In this document: in pieces, positions 22,244 through 32,861 of the stretch
Layout of the letters: every line of letters starts with the position of its first letter
Position numbering within the stretch: the stretch's first letter is position 1
Assembly: GCA_963070105.1 (NCBI GenBank)
Contig: OY718808.1
Location: 8,375,898 to 8,439,897, forward strand
Direction of reading: 5' to 3'
Length of the DNA: 64,000 nt
DNA from: Litomosoides sigmodontis
Lineage: Eukaryota > Nematoda > Chromadorea > Rhabditida > Onchocercidae
Translations under genes and position numbers: made by a program
Notes under the pieces: generated by a model
The model's input: only the letters and a program-made list of their open reading frames with translations
Database searches by the model: none
Told to the model about the DNA's origin: nothing

Positions 22244-25200
22244 GATTCAATAGCTTTTCCTTCAATTCAGCTTAAAAGAGTATCATCGCTCTTTTTTTCT
22301 TTCACAACTATCTCATCCTTTTTCCTCGTTTCCCCCATTGCCTCCTCTCTATCATCACCCTTTTTATTGGTCTGTGAAAAAAAAAATTCATTTCTTCAAA
22401 TTTCATAAATTATTTTATTAAATTTTATTTGTTAGAAAAAAAAGCTCACCTTTCAATGCTCTTTGATTTCAACTATTAATTCATTTTTTTAGCAACATTT
22501 CCCAAATCTTCTCTCTCTCTCTCTCTCTGTTTTTCTTTGACTCATTAGTTATCTATCATTTGCTCGCTGTATGAGAGAATAAATTCTGGTAAATTTGAAA
22601 ATATTAATTTGTTGACTGAAAATTGAAGGTGCGGTTTCTTGAAAAAATTTTTTTAATTAACCACTTCTTTTTAAAGTATATGTTTAAATTCAAAAATTAT
22701 CGTAGCTTACTAAATTGAAATTATTTGTGAAATAGCAATGCAAGAAAGAGCGACTGGAATTGCTCATTGTTGCGCTTGTTTTTGAAAAGTGCTAAGGAAT
22801 CATTTTTGATAAAATGAAGGAAATTTAATTAAGCTATTCAATTAATTTATTAAAAATAAATTTCATGATTATTCCTTTTTGTTTATTTTTTCCTCACATC
22901 CACTCCTACTAAATTTACTAACAATTTCTTCTGTGTTTCATTGAAAGTGTCAGCTACTTGACGCAGTGCAGCACACTCATTTCAACAATTTCACCAAAAA
23001 ATTTCTTTTGTTCTTTTTTCTGGAACATAACTTGTTATCTCTTACGTCATTGTAAAATCGTTAAATATAATGATAGTTATAAAAATGCTATTTTTATTAT
23101 CTAATCTTAAAAAGTGATCCAAAAATTGATTTGATTTTAAGTAGCAATATGCTTTGCCTTTTTTTTTGTTCACTCTTTCAAACACTCTTTGAAGTCTAAA
23201 GTATCTGCGCAATTCAATTTTTTTTCCACAATTTTTTTGCTATGAAATTTGAGAGAAATTATCGTTTAAGTGATCGTATTGTTTGATATTATTAATGATA
23301 AAGTGTACCTGTTACTGTGGAAGATATTTGCTATATGAGAACTGAAATTCAATAGTGAAATTGTGTATTGTTGATAAATTCCGATACAATTCCGATTACC
23401 CTTGCATTTTCGATATTCTATTATCGCTTGCATAATTTGATTTCCACTTTTTAACCTCCAAATTTTTGGTAAAAAGAGCGATATTCTAATTGAGCTTTGC
23501 AATGTAACCAACCGATAATACGGTAGAATTTATTCGCAAATTTATTTTCAATTCAATCTTTTGTTTCAAAAAATTTTCAAACACAATGACTTGGGAAAAC
23601 ACTTTTAAACTTGACTTTTCCAATAGGTTTTTTCTCGACGAAAAAAAAAATCTCTCATAATTTTAAGCAATATCACCAAAACAATCTTTCACTTTCAAAT
23701 AATCCTTTTCCTTTTCCTTTCCATCAATTATCCTATCAGTGACTGCGTTCACTGTTCGTTCGTTTGGGCATACTCGTTGAGAATTCCTAAAATTTCATTT
23801 GCTTATCAAAATTACTCCACTAGCGCTTATCATTGATAGGAAAGTGAGCATCAAACACCAACTGCATACTGTTGAAAAATTGCTAAATACTTGAAATTAT
23901 TGCCTGAGTGATTTTAATTTACTAAAATTTTTAGCATTTTGAAATTTGCAACATTTCGTGTAAATTTCGGCAAAACGCAAACAAACCAGCGACACAGCTT
24001 TTTCATTAAAAAAAAAAAAAAAAAAACCATCCTAAAAGTTCAACACACGTAGCACTTACTATCAGTGATATATTTAATTTTTATCATATTACAAAGTTTA
24101 CATATCGCAACCAAAAAAATAAACGATGCGACAAGAATTCAATTTAATTTACAAATATTTTTTTTCCCATGAGGATTTAAATTCGAAAATCTAACTCATA
24201 TTTATCTTTTATTGCATTCAATTTCCGTTCTGAAATTAAAAGTCATTAATCAATCATTTCTGTTAGCGATCTTCCTTCGTCCTATTTTTCTTCGATTTTT
24301 GTTTTTTTTTTTTGCCTGAAATTAAACAAATGAAATAAACTGTGAAATGTGAATGCTAAGGAATCACTTCAGAAAATGATCAAACGGTGATTTTCATTTC
24401 CAAATTTCCGGCTTGTTCTCTCTTACAAAAATATCTTCCACCTTCTCTGTGTTTTCCATCGTCTTCTCCTTTTTTTGCTGTCCACCAACACAAATTGTTA
24501 TCTGATCGGAATGTGAAAAATTTGCGTTTTACAAAAATTTAAAAAAAAGGGAAATAATTTTTTTTTTCATAAAAGACAGCAAAAGGAAAAAAAACATTCA
24601 TTCAATTGAATCATCAATGTTTTTTTTCCTCATTTTTCTTTTTTTGAGAAACAATGAATCCTCACATATTTCATTTCTAAATTATTGCGAAATTATAGCT
24701 AACAATTATTTCGAATTAATGTAAATCATCTATTTCCCATGGAATCTATCTCTTGCATTCAACGTTGAACTGCAAGTACACGTACGTAGTACATTATTTG
24801 AGTAATGATGTCTTTCATTTTTCTTTTTTTTTTTTAAAAAAATACGACACTTCTAAACTATCAGACTCCAATTGTAATTGCAGCATTTAATATCAAATCA
24901 ATTGAGCTGTACCACTTATTTTCTCACTTACCTACACTATCAGAATTAGTTAATTAAGCCTAAAAAATTAGAGGTATATATATCGATCACTTACTTACTT
25001 ACTTATGCATTATCATTAATTAAATAGATGTATATATAGGTTAACCTATCTTTTATTCATCAAATCCATCAGATGTTTCATGAGGCTGAGTATTTCATTA
25101 CACCGAAAAAAAAATGCGAAGTTTTTAAAAAGTTAAAATTTTTGCGCATTTTCAAATCTTTTCGGACATTTTCGGATATCGAAAATTTTTTTTGCGAAAA

Positions 25201-26219
25201 ATTTTTAAACTTTTTGCTTTGAAATAACCTACTCCGTTCGGGAATTTCAAAATTTATCATTTCTTTTTCTGCTTGAAACTTGCGAAGGAAAAAAGGAGAG
25301 AGAAAAAGTGCAGGAAATTGTGAAAAAGAACACTTTTGAGCGTAAGTTTGATAAATTAGCTCAAGCAATGGTGAACTTGGACGTTCGCTTTCTTTTTCTG
25401 ATAAATTACCCGGTCATTATGAGTGGAAGAGGAAAGTTTTGAACTGTTGAAGCATAAAAATTTTAAATTTTAAATTATAAAATAATTTTTGCGACAGCGA
25501 TTCTCTCTCTCTCTCTTTTGCACTGTGCAATGAGCATGAAAAAGATTCAACATAATAAGAAATTTCAGTTTAATTTGCATTTTTAAAGGAGCAGAGGAAT
25601 TTTTTGTTTTGCTTCCGCAAATTGTCTTTCAATGTTCAACTTTATTTTTCTTTAATGAAAAATCAGATGATTTTAGTTTTTTTTTCTTTGCTCTTTTTCT
25701 TTTCCTTTGCAATTTATATTTGCACAGAACGATAAAACTTAAATTGAATTGGATTGTTTGATTTTTGGGACAAAAGGTTTTTTTTTCTTCCTGACTTTCC
25801 CTATGACGCGATAAAGTCAATAGAAAACTTTTACAGTTAAATTAGAGGAAACTTGTTGAAATTCAAAATGAGGTAATTTACACGGTAAGTCTCAGCTGGG
25901 GGCGCAATCAGCCAGCAATCAGTAGACGCTGTAATTGGTGAAATTTATTTCAAACGTCTTTTTTTTCATTTTGTCTTTTTTGAGAAAGAAGTGAATTTTA
26001 GGCGATTTATTGGATTTAAACAATTTCAAAAAAAAATTTATCAATAGTGATTGGTGGGAAAAATAGATTGATTTTTTTGTTTTATGTTCTTTTTATTTGT
26101 TAAAATTATATGAAGCATGTTTGATGGCATAGCTAGGTTCAGTTTCAAGCAATGTTCGATAATTTTTTGCTCTAAAAGAAAAATGAGACTTAGTGAGAGT
26201 TGAAATTTTGCATACATAG
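22244..26219. other. No gene seen
   Basis: Gene-free by inspection; many poly-A and poly-T runs of 8-18 nt. A minus-strand frame at 25078-25368 is rich in phenylalanine, lysine and serine and has no splice or poly(A) support. Confidence 0.5.
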
Positions 26220-26318
26220 ACACACACACACACATACACACACACATACATACACACACACACACATACACACACACATACATACACACACACATACATA
26301 CACACACACACACACACC
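26220..26318. repeat. (CA)n array with regular CATA interruptions
   Basis: About 100 bp of CA repeats broken by CATA at intervals; the same interrupted block appears twice within the array, pointing to internal duplication. Confidence 0.95.
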
Positions 26319-28438
26319 ACAATACTTTTTGAGATTTTCGGATGGAAAGAGTTTCTATGTTACTTGAAACTAAAAATTAACAAAAAAAAAACGAAAAATT
26401 GCGAAGCCTATCAATTCATCATTTATGATTTTATTATTTCAATTGCATTCCAAAGGGACTAGCAATTTACAGAAATTTTACAGAAAACGGTACTCAGTGA
26501 CTTCTCAATTCTTCCACATAAATTTTTTTAATATTCTAGGAAATTTATTAATGAGTACCTAGTATTGGCAGGGTTTCATAAAATTTGACAATTGATTTTT
26601 GTCAAATTAAAAAATGAAATTGAAAACATTAATGTTAATTTTCAATATCAATTCGAATAATTATTCTTCAGTTAAAATTTTTTATATTTAAGTACGAATT
26701 TTATTTCAATAACATTTTTAAATAATGAAATATCAATTAAGTCGAGCAAAGAGCTATTGGAAGAGAGAAAGCGAATAAAAGAAAAGAAAAGTGCTTTTAG
26801 CAAAGTCAACTCTTACTAACTCGTAAATTTCAACTTTGAAAAATTTGATTTGAGAAAAAATTATGCATTAAAATTTTTTAAAAATATTTAAGTTGCACTA
26901 ATTGTCCATTATTTCTAAAATAAAGCAAACAATGAAGACGATGAGAAAAATCTAAGTTATTTTTTAGAAAAAATATCTATCCTATTTAATTGGCGCTCTG
27001 CTATTAGGGATATTAATAGAATGATTAAATTTTATTTGATATAGAAATTTATCGCACTCATTCAAAAATAGTAATCATATATATTTAACAAATAATACCT
27101 TAATCACATATCTTTCCTTTTTAAATTGTTTTTTTGCTTAATTAATTACTAATTGGAAATGATTTTTTTTCTTCCTTCAAAACGATAGAAATACAAAAAA
27201 TGGAAGTAGTCATATTTGCATAACTAATAGCAAGACATAAAAAAAAACGATTATCAAAAAAGAAAAAATTCACACACTTAAGTTTTCATTAATTAATGCA
27301 ACAATAAAAATCAGCAACAGGAATGGCAGTGATATAGCTGTTAGCACTAATCATTAATTACCAAGTTATGCAAAATTAAATTAAACGGAATTGATAAAAT
27401 GTTTAGAAGAAATTCCTCAATTGTTAACCTTTCGAAAATCATAAACCTAAAAAGTGGGCGAGAGGAAAAGAGCGAAAAAGTGTTGAAGAAAAAAACAATA
27501 ATTTTGTTTTCGCAAACTTCAATTTGAGACAATTTAACAAGTTGTCTAATTGAACATCCCAATTGTTCTCCTCCATTTCCACTTTTTTCGCACCTTCGAA
27601 AAAAACATTTCAGCATTTGTCCTATGCTTCAAGCTTATGCCTTAAGTATCATATTCACCTGTTCAGTGCTCCAAAATTTTCTAAAAATCTTATTTATCAT
27701 ACCACTCACTTCTCGTTCCTCACGAAGTTACAATATCAGTATGTTTGAGAGTAACAGAAAAAGGCCAAAATTGAAGGAGAGAGAGAGAGGGAGAGAGAGA
27801 GAGAGAGGAAAGGAGGAAAGAATAAAGTTGAAAAAGTACCATCATTTACCCGAAAAAGAAAGCCTTTTTTGCCTTTTCCACCCCTTCTCCTCCTCTCTCT
27901 CTCCAGCTCTTTATATAACTAGCCTCTTTTGAGGGTCCTTAAAAAGTCGGTCTCTTTTTTTCATTCAATCCTTTGACACTTTTCATACTCTAGAAATCAC
28001 AGCAGGAAGCATTTTTTGGGAAGAATTGAAGCAAGCAGTAATCGCTCTGTTTGTTATTCATGCCGCTTCCCAAACACCATTAAAATTTTCAAATTTAATT
28101 TAAAAAATTCTTACTATTTTCTCTCCTTCTGTTCCTCGTCTCTCTCTCTTTCTCTATCTCTCTTTCCCTCCCTTAACATCTTCACTCCCTATCTCATTCC
28201 CTTATCTGTGCTTATTTAGCATAATTCATTAATTTCGTGATATTTTTTCGGTTAAATTTTTTTATAAAGTGTTTGACTAAGAAGTAGAGAAAAAACGTGT
28301 GCTGTCGATAAGCGAACTTTCAATAATTTTATTTTGATTGATCAATCAATCAACTGATCAGTTCACTGGCTGATCAACAATTTGGAATAATTCCATTTTG
28401 GTTGAGGAATCGTTAGAGCTAGCCTAATTGCAATTGCT
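26319..28438. other. No gene confirmed; one exon-like stretch at 27611-27738
   Basis: At 27611-27738 an AACATTTCAG acceptor is followed by an open frame (HLSYASSLCLKYHIHLF and onward) and a strong CA|GTATGT donor. The residues are not recognisable and no partner exon was found. A GA-rich repeat follows at 27775-27815. Confidence 0.3.
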
Positions 28439-28576
28439 ATGTTTTCGAATTTCACAGATGGAGCCGAACTTTATGCAAATTTGTTTTCCTGGTCATTTTC
28501 GTGCCTGCCGCACTATCACCGCCGTTTATCAGTGCTCTTATCAATAACTAATAGTATCATTGGACGTGACAACTAA
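28439..28576 (+). CDS. GC-richer island open in three frames; unassigned
   Basis: From about 28439 to 28576 all three plus-strand frames are open over most of the length, which is unusual in this AT-rich context. One runs from ATG 28439 (MFSNFTDGAELY) for 45 codons. Another runs from ATG 28458, directly after TTTCACAG, and has four cysteines (MEPNFMQICFPGHFRAC and onward, stop at 28545). The third lacks a start but reads TLCKFVFLVIFVPAALS, like a signal peptide. It could hold a first exon of the IGFBP-like candidate at 30.0 kb, but the phase has not been matched. Confidence 0.2.
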   Translation: MFSNFTDGAELYANLFSWSFSCLPHYHRRLSVLLSITNSIIGRDN

Positions 28577-29277
28577 CCAACCGAAGCACAAACTATTTCA
28601 TGCTTTCCTACAATAGCTTCGTCAGTTCGAATTAATTAATTATCTTAAAAGCAAAAAAAATTCTTTTGTAAATTTAAAATGAAATGGAATGAAAGAAGGC
28701 ATAAATTTAGAAAATATTAATTTTAAGCAATTTTTATTTTCATTTTTCGTTTATTTTTAAAATCATAGTAAAGCAAAATTTTGCATTTTAAATTTGAAAA
28801 ATTAATTGATTGATAACGTATTGAAAATGTCTTTTAAATCACATCGTTGCATACACATATGCAAATATAAGGCAGTTGTATGAAGCTGTTTTTTTTCTTC
28901 CTGAACAAAGACTTATCCTTAATGATATTTCCAGTTAAATTTCAAAGTTAATTTGGAATGAAAAAATGATAGAACAAATTTAAATTCATCAAAAATAAAA
29001 AAAAAACAGAAAATAGTCCGTGTTTTCCCTTCTTCGTCACTCTCTCTTATTTTACATGTTTGTGTTACCGTAACAAATTCAACAAAAACATCAAATTTCA
29101 ATAAAAGAAAAAAATAAAAATAAATTTTTAGAAACCAAAAATTCAAATCAAAATGAAAACGGTTTTTTTTTAAAATCTATCCTCTCCAATTTCCTCCTTT
29201 CCTCTTTGCATTCAATCATATTCACTTTCTTTCACCTTTCTTTTTCTCTCGTTTTTTCTTCTCTTCCTCTTCTATTT

Positions 29278-29280
<3 letters not shown>

Positions 29281-29332
<52 letters not shown>
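29281..29332. repeat. (GT)n microsatellite
   Basis: 26 uninterrupted GT units, followed by a decayed G/T-rich stretch to about 29395. Confidence 0.95.
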
Positions 29333-29336
<4 letters not shown>

Positions 29337-29427
29337 ATGTGCGTGGGTAGTGTATGGATGGGTGTGTGGGCGAGCACTCGTGGGTGTGTGTACATTATAT
29401 TATGTGGGAAAAAATGACAGTGTCAGT

Positions 29428-29660
29428 CATCATCATCCTCATCACCATTATCATATTTATTACCACCATTGCCATCATCATCGTCATCATCATCATCGTC
29501 ATCATCATCATCGTCATCATCATCATCGTCATCATCATCATCGTCATCATCATCATCGTCATCATCATCATCGTCATCATCATCATCGTCATCATCATCA
29601 TCGTCATCATCATCGTCGTCATCATCATCGTCGTCATCATCATCATTATCATTATCATCA
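29428..29660. repeat. ATC-family array with 15-bp unit GTCATCATCATCATC
   Basis: Starts as irregular ATC/ATT triplets. From 29483 it becomes a strict 15-bp period for about nine units, then shorter CGTCGTC variants and ATTATC at the end. Because the period is a multiple of three, all six frames stay open and encode Ser, His/Arg, Ile/Val, Asp or Met runs. No gene is implied. Confidence 0.95.
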
Positions 29661-29752
29661 ATGATCATTGAAGTGGCATGAGGGATTGATAGTGGCATTT
29701 GCACAAAAACATATCTTCCACCTCATCAGTTGGAGGAGCGGGTTAGCGGGGT

Positions 29753-29764
29753 GGGGGGGGGGGG
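29753..29764. repeat. G12 homopolymer in G-rich block
   Basis: A run of twelve G inside a G-rich block from about 29731 to 29776, a rare feature in this AT-rich sequence and a possible quadruplex former. Confidence 0.8.
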
Positions 29765-29948
29765 CGAGGGATGAGGGTTGAGTCATTCATTTTGCTTTTT
29801 AACAGGAGGCATTGTTGAAGTGATGATATGAGCAAATTACTGATATGATGATATCACTAACAATTATGGGATTTGAAATGATTACATCACATTCATTCTT
29901 TCACTGCTTCTGTTGCTGCACTTCATGACATGTCATCGCTACAGCAGG

Positions 29949-30011
29949 TGATAACAGTCGCGGTAATGATAACACAACCAGTGATTTACTTTTATCACTG
30001 ATAACTTATCA
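29949..30011. promoter_or_regulatory. Cluster of five TGATAA (GATA-factor) sites
   Basis: TGATAA or TTATCA at 29949, 29967, 29992, 29999 and 30006, with four more GATA strings just upstream (29820-29862). It directly abuts the IGFBP-like candidate exon at 30013. A promoter or enhancer role is inference. Confidence 0.4.
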
Positions 30012-30012
30012 G

Positions 30013-30220
30013 TGAATGGTATGTTGAAATAAATGTGGAAATTTCTGTCGTAAACCTGAACTGTTCGGAAGTGGTGCTAGACCGATGTGAATGTTGTACG
30101 ATTTGTTTGCATCGTACAACGTGGAACTGTGTGGTTCCGCAATTGGTGCTTGTGATCGTGCAAGTTTTTTTCAGTTAAAATTGAAATTTAATCAAAACAG
30201 AATTGGCAGCTTTTATAGCG
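30013..30220 (+). CDS. Candidate IGFBP-type cysteine-rich exon, frame disturbed
   Basis: One frame runs from a possible acceptor (ACTTATCAG) and reads NLNCSEVVLDRCECCTIC, then LHRTTWNC at 30128. VVLDRCECCxxC with seven residues to the next Cys matches the start of an insulin-like-growth-factor-binding (IGFBP) N-terminal domain, as found at the N-terminus of CRIM1. From that same Cys a frame shifted by 2 nt continues CGSAIGACDRAS, the expected next part of the domain, and stays open to a strong donor GTAAGT at 30221. Two explanations fit: a 2-nt TG insertion in TGTGTGG (decay or an assembly error), or a 44-nt intron 30131-30174 (GTGGTT to TTTTTTTTCAG) that restores the frame but removes the CGSAIGACDR part. 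It may be the N-terminal exon of the CRIM1-like gene 25 kb downstream or of a small separate gene. Confidence 0.4.
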
Positions 30221-30630
30221 GTAAGTGTAGTATGAATGTAATTTCCTGGAGCATTTCATCATTTACTTTTACCGTTTCTTTTTTTTTGCCATTATTGCCT
30301 AACAATGGATAATTAATTTACAAAAATTTTGAGAGAATTTAAAACTTTTATTAATCAAATATTTCAAATTAAGCATTCATTTTTATGAATAGTATTAATT
30401 CGTTGACCTTTCACACTTATTTCCACCGATTAAAATTTCAGAATATATTTGGGTAATCTGTTTCGTTCAAACTGAAATTACTGTGATTTTTTTTTGAAAT
30501 ATAAACTGTTATTGTTAGTTTGAAAGCTTTGAAAGCAATAATTTCTCACAGAGCTGTTTCTCTCCCTGCGTTTTCAACAAACTTTTAATTAATTAGTACT
30601 GTAATTGGAATTAAGTAAAATTTATTTCAG

Positions 30631-30728
30631 AATGCATGGCCTCAAAATGCTCCACTATGCCTTCAAATACCTTAGAAAATGATAAAGTCATGAGAGCAAT
30701 ACCCACATTGAATGGAAAATACATATGA
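30631..30728 (+). CDS. Candidate terminal exon following the IGFBP-like exon
   Basis: TTTATTTCAG is followed by sequence that joins in phase 1 to the donor at 30220, giving FYSG|ECMASKC and then STMPSNTLENDKVMRAIPTL, ending TGA at 30726. An AATAAA lies 37 nt further on (30765). The junction G-x-C matches the last cysteine of an IGFBP domain. If real, 30013-30728 would be the 3' part of a short secreted IGFBP-like gene distinct from the CRIM1-like gene. No signal-peptide exon has been matched. Confidence 0.35.
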
Positions 30729-30770
30729 ATTATCTAAAATGATTTTTATTCGGCGCCTGAAAAGAATAAA

Positions 30771-32822
30771 AGGATATTTAAATTGAAAAGTTTTTTTCGC
30801 ATTTTAATAATACGCATGTGGTTGCTGCACTCCAAACATTGGTAATAGGAAATGATTTTTTGTAATTGAAATTTAACCATTCATATATGCTGACATTAAT
30901 TGAATCGCGATATATCATTTGGCAGTTTTTTGCTTTTAAAAAGCATTTCACATGAAAGCTTTAAAATTATACCTTAAACGTTTTTATTTTATTTTTTCTT
31001 ATTTCACAAATTCTTTAACTGATAATTTATTTCTATTATTTCTTTTTTCCCTTTTCTTCCCCTTCTCTCTCTCTCTCTGCACTTTAAACTAAAAAAAAAA
31101 GAAGTCGCATTTAATTACTGTTATAAAGAAGGAATCATTTAACAATAATATTATTCACATTTGTTTGGATTGAAGAAATTAAAACATAATTTTATACTAA
31201 TGGGACTGTTAAAGTTACTTCCTTTTGAAGAACACAAAATTTACTTTTTTTAAATGAAAATTTCATTAAAGTATAAAATTTTCAAAATTGGTAATGCAAG
31301 AAATATTCATGCAGTACGAAACAAAAAGCATTAATTCAAATGTAAGAAAGCGCTGCACAATTTCTTCTTCGTGCTCTTTCTGTTTTTCTTTTCTTCTTCT
31401 CATCATTTTAAGAAATATTCAAACAAAAAATGAATTTCTCTTCGTTTTTTAAGAGAAAGAAATGAAAATAGTCCTTAATCGCTTGATAGAAAAGAAAAAA
31501 ACAAAGGGAAAGTGAACGACGGATGCAACGCACGCAACTTTTACTGCTATTACTGTACTTTAAGTAAATAAGTAAACAAAAAAAAAAAGTAAAGCTAACT
31601 TTTTAATATCTTTCACAAACTTTTCTTTTCTGAACAAAAATGAACAAAATTTCATTAGCGTTTTCTTGCTAAATGCTAAACGATCAAAAAAAAATTTCAG
31701 CATTTTTCAAATAAAAAAAATGTGTAATTACAAGTTCACTTGTACTAAAGTATTCAAAGTTATTGGTCGAAATTGTTTTAAAAAGTTTATTGATCGAAAT
31801 TGCCTTCTCGACATTGTATGAGCAAATGTTAAATGATGGAAATTGAACGTGCATAGTTCATTTTCACATCAGCTGATGCATTTCATTTATTCAGCTCTTT
31901 GCTCTTACTAATTTAAAAAAATAAACATTTCAATTAATTGATTAGTAATAATCATTATTTTCTTCAATTAGATATTAGCACTTTCAATCTTTCAAATTTT
32001 TGCGTTTTAAACTAACTCACTAAATTTCCGGAAAAGTACAAATTAGTTGCAAGATAATTTAGCGTTTAATAAAGTTGTGCAAACAAAAACGAAAGCGATG
32101 AAAAGCGAGTTTTTTTCTAATTTTTGTTTTTCGTTTTTGATTTCATTTTTCTCTCTGTGAAATATTTTAAAAGAATAGTTTTGCAAACAAAAAAAAAATA
32201 AAAAAATCTGTGAAAAAAGTTTTTTTATTGCTAAAATCAAATTTTTGTTTGTTTTATGGCAGATACATTGGATATTTTAGCTTTGAATTGCATTTCATCG
32301 CTTGCTATTTTCATTTCAAGCAAACATATTTGATTAATTTTTTTAAAAAAAAGTTTTCAACTTACTGAAGCAAAAAGAAAGGGAGAGAGAGAGAGAGAAG
32401 AATGAGTGGGAAAAATATTTGTGAGTAAACGAATCTTTTTACATGTTTTTTTTTTTGTTTCAGTTTTCTTGCCTTTCTTTGTCACCACTTTTTCTTGTAT
32501 ATTTAAATCAATTGAAATTTATGCTGAAACCAATAAAGGACCAACGGTTCACGAATTTGTGGAACAGTGGGGGGGGTGGGGGGTGGGAAGGAAGGGAGAG
32601 GGACGAAGGAGAGAAAAAGGATGGTGGTGATGAGAAAATGAGAAAGGTGGAAGAGGAATACGTAGATATTTTTTTTTAATTCAAAAAATTTATGCCTGAA
32701 ATTATTTTGTCCATTTAACAGTGCGACATTTTTTGTTTGAAAGAGTCGGTTTTGCTTTTCCATTTTTTTTCTTTCTTCATTCTCTCATTTAACAGTCTCA
32801 AGCCAAATAGTTTAATAGAAAA
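30771..32822. other. No gene confirmed
   Basis: An acceptor-like TTGTTTCAG at about 32462 precedes a frame that is protein-like (LNQLKFMLKPIKDQRF) before becoming a G/E/K-rich run; low-complexity sequence makes it unreliable. Confidence 0.4.
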
Positions 32823-32861
32823 ATGGTCGTTTCCTTGTTTGTCTTTAAGAAGTCCATAAAA
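32823..32861 (+). CDS. Weak candidate first exon (13 codons)
   Basis: After an acceptor-like CATTTAACAG there is ATG GTC GTT and a short frame, MVVSLFVFKKSIK, ending at a strong AAAA|GTAAGT donor. The next exon was not found. It could be chance in AT-rich sequence. Confidence 0.15.

Noticed and set aside
29206..29704. Frames of 70-152 residues on both strands
   Set aside because: They come from the GT and ATC arrays (poly-Ser, poly-Asp, poly-His and so on).
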